From: CAZGSN01 sp964371655 | GTDB taxonomy: Bacteria > Desulfobacterota > Binatia > HRBIN30 | Assembly (NCBI GenBank): GCA_964371655.1 | Contig: CAYJOD010000035.1 | Coordinates: forward strand, 1-59,202 | Length of the DNA stretch: 59,202 nt | Direction of reading: 5' to 3' | Part shown: positions 57,750 to 59,202 of the stretch, one piece after another | Position numbering within the stretch: position 1 is the stretch's first letter | How the letters are laid out: every line of letters begins with the position of its first letter | Notes under the pieces: generated by a model | What the model was told of the DNA's origin: nothing | Database searches by the model: none | The model's input: the letters and a program-made list of their open reading frames with translations, nothing else | Position numbers and translations under genes: made by a program

Positions 57750-58988
57750 GTGAACGCAACCTCCGACTTACAGAGCGTGATGGAGACCATGATTTCATCC
57801 GCGACCGCCGGGCCCATCCTCGGACTCAATCGCGCCGTGCTGTTTCTTGCCGATGCGGAACACCGCGAATTGGTGGCCGCCGTCGTGATCGGCGTCGACA
57901 GCGGATATCGAGGCCACATCGAAGGCTTGCGTGTAGCCCTGCCGGATTCAAGCTCTGACGAAGGGCTGAACCCCCTGCGGCGGGCGTACTGCGACCACGA
58001 GGTCGTATGCCTCAGCAGTGTTACCACGGCGACTGGCCTTCCTGAGCAGCTGCAAGCGGTCTTTGGCGGCTCCGAGGTCGTCTGCATTCCGCTCCTGGCG
58101 GAGCGGCAGTTGGTTGGGCTGATCGTCGCCGACGACGGCTTCAAACGCGGGGCTCTGACCGATGCAGGCATCCGGGTGTTGCGGATGCTCGGATACATGA
58201 CCGGCCTTGTCGTCGACAACGCGCGCCTCCAGCACCGCCTCGAGCAACAATCCGCCGAGCTCGACAACGCCACCGCCGAGCTCAAGGAGACGCAAGCGCA
58301 GCTGGCACAAAGCGAGCGGCTCGCTGCGATCGGGTCGCTGATCGCCCGCGTCAGTCACGAGGTTCGTAATCCGCTGACGACGATCGACTCACTCGCCCGC
58401 GCCGTGAGCGCTCGCCCCGCAGATCGCGTGCTGGTTGCCGGTAACGTGGCGGGCATCGTTCAGGAGGTTGAGAAGGCCGAGACTCTCCTGAGAGAGCTTC
58501 TGGAATACACCCAATCACGTCCTCCGAGCTTGGAGCCGATCGACATGAATCGGCTTATCCAGGCTCTGGCCAATGTCCATGAGGCAGAGATGAGCGGTCG
58601 CGGCGTCACGCTAAGCCTCGATCTCGATCCCCACCTTCCCGCCGCCCCCGCCGATCACAACTCGATTCCACGGGTGCTGCTGCAGTTGTGGCAGAACTCT
58701 CTGCAATCGATGGAGGGTTTGCCACAGAGCTCGAAGCGATGTCTGCGGGTGCGCACGTCTTCGACGCCGGAGGCTGTGACCGTTACCTTTTCAGATTCCG
58801 GCCCGGGGATTCCACGCGAAACCCTCCCGAGTATCTTCACGCCGTTCTTCATGCGCCAAGCCAATGGGGCTGGACTTGGCTTGGCTGTAGTGAAGAAGAT
58901 CATCGACGATCATCGCGGCACCATCGAAGTTGAGAGCAAGCCGGGTGCCGGCGCCCGATTCACCGTTTCCCTTCCACGCGTGCGCTAG
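57750..58988 (+). CDS. GAF-domain sensor histidine kinase
   Basis: This soluble 412-residue kinase has an N-terminal GAF domain (about 1-165: LQSVMETMISSATAGPILGLNR split, ending in FGGSEVVCIPLLAERQLVGLIVAD), a coiled coil (about 170-195), HisKA with His203 in VSHEVRNPLTTI, and HATPase with WQNSLQSMEG, DSGPGIPRETLPSIF and NGAGLGLAVVKKI. No membrane segment is present, so it senses a cytoplasmic ligand or redox state; GAF kinases of dormancy systems bind haem or gas, but that cannot be seen here. GTG at 57750 follows GAGAGGGG. No response regulator lies inside the window. Confidence 0.93.
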   Translation: MNATSDLQSVMETMISSATAGPILGLNRAVLFLADAEHRELVAAVVIGVDSGYRGHIEGLRVALPDSSSDEGLNPLRRAYCDHEVVCLSSVTTATGLPEQLQAVFGGSEVVCIPLLAERQLVGLIVADDGFKRGALTDAGIRVLRMLGYMTGLVVDNARLQHRLEQQSAELDNATAELKETQAQLAQSERLAAIGSLIARVSHEVRNPLTTIDSLARAVSARPADRVLVAGNVAGIVQEVEKAETLLRELLEYTQSRPPSLEPIDMNRLIQALANVHEAEMSGRGVTLSLDLDPHLPAAPADHNSIPRVLLQLWQNSLQSMEGLPQSSKRCLRVRTSSTPEAVTVTFSDSGPGIPRETLPSIFTPFFMRQANGAGLGLAVVKKIIDDHRGTIEVESKPGAGARFTVSLPRVR

Positions 58989-59104
58989 CCGATGCGCGGC
59001 ATGCCGTGCATCTCCGGCTGTTGTCGCTCCGCCTGATCCCAAACTGCCCCGTCGCTCCTGAGATTCGGAGTACGATTGTTCCGGCTTGTTTCGCCGAAGG
59101 CGTT

Positions 59105-59160
59105 ATGCATTGCAGCCCAGGGTTGCCGCCCTGCGGCTACCCTGGGTCTGGAGTTTGGCC
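59105..59160. repeat. Palindrome CCCAGGGTTGCCGC / GCGGCTACCCTGGG
   Basis: The two 14-base arms are complementary with one mismatch and form a short-loop hairpin in the otherwise empty 214-bp right edge. It may end the kinase transcript, although no clear T-run follows. Confidence 0.6.
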
Positions 59161-59202
59161 ATCTTGAGGGGCTTATCCGTAGGCGGCGCGACTGAAATTC
59201 TC

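Noticed and set aside
1..59202. tRNA or rRNA genes
   Set aside because: Reading the intergenic gaps I found no T-arm consensus with a matching acceptor stem and no rRNA-like block; a covariance search would be needed to exclude a divergent tRNA.

Overview
The window is a high-GC (roughly 60-65 percent by eye) bacterial chromosome segment with about fifty genes on both strands. The core genes (ilvD, trpS, scpA/scpB, rluB, rnr, an HPF-type ribosome factor, a primary-like sigma factor) are bacterial. Small palindromic repeats fill most intergenic gaps, Uma2-type endonucleases are present, and the gene mix recalls uncultivated soil or groundwater lineages around the former Deltaproteobacteria (Binatota, Rokubacteria and similar). 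The lineage is an inference; there is no rRNA or tRNA gene to fix it.

Layout. 0.3-5 kb: a glycyl radical enzyme and an ABC-F ATPase, with a broken Uma2 gene between them. 5.5-7 kb: an intact Uma2 gene and a TumE/TumA-like toxin-antitoxin pair. 7-11 kb: a dienoyl-CoA isomerase-like crotonase, ilvD and a cytochrome c fused to a predicted barrel. 11-14.7 kb: OsmC, a small unknown protein, a truncated hydrolase, a DksA zinc finger-BON fusion, a BCAM0308-family protein and a rhodanese. 15-21 kb: cytochrome P450, RNase R, an AT-richer membrane protein and a nucleotide-sugar epimerase-like protein. 21.4-26.7 kb: a CheB-CheR-PAS protein and a multi-PAS histidine kinase. 27-31.3 kb: a site-2 protease, trpS, scpA, scpB and rluB in one tight unit. 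31.7-38 kb: accessory genes including a RelE-type toxin with an unusual partner, a DUF2283 pair, an HNH endonuclease and an unknown AT-richer gene, with bcp and a SulP transporter among them. 38.5-41.6 kb: an HlyD/ABC export operon. 42-45.3 kb: HPF-cold shock fusion, sigma factor, a ketosphinganine reductase-like SDR and a membrane protein. 45.8-50.6 kb: an RND efflux pair. 50.8-59 kb: a stress-type cluster (DUF2892, ECF sigma with built-in zinc anti-sigma domain, phosphoribosyltransferase, dienelactone hydrolase, DUF2267, CBS pair, P-type ATPase, GAF histidine kinase).

How the genes work together. The last cluster, together with the DksA-BON and BCAM0308 genes at 12.8-14.3 kb, resembles gene sets tied to low oxygen and dormancy in other bacteria (the lxa locus of Burkholderia cenocepacia, the DosR regulon of mycobacteria). 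Two efflux systems and a P450 point to handling of hydrophobic compounds.

The most unusual signal is in the gaps. Short elements (about 120-220 bp) have conserved terminal inverted repeats, and four have convincing 9-bp target duplications, but copies of one family carry different internal hairpins. The same hairpins also occur elsewhere in the window, outside or inside other shells. One insertion can be compared with a near-empty homologous site inside the window. No transposase is visible here, so these look like non-autonomous elements moved in trans.
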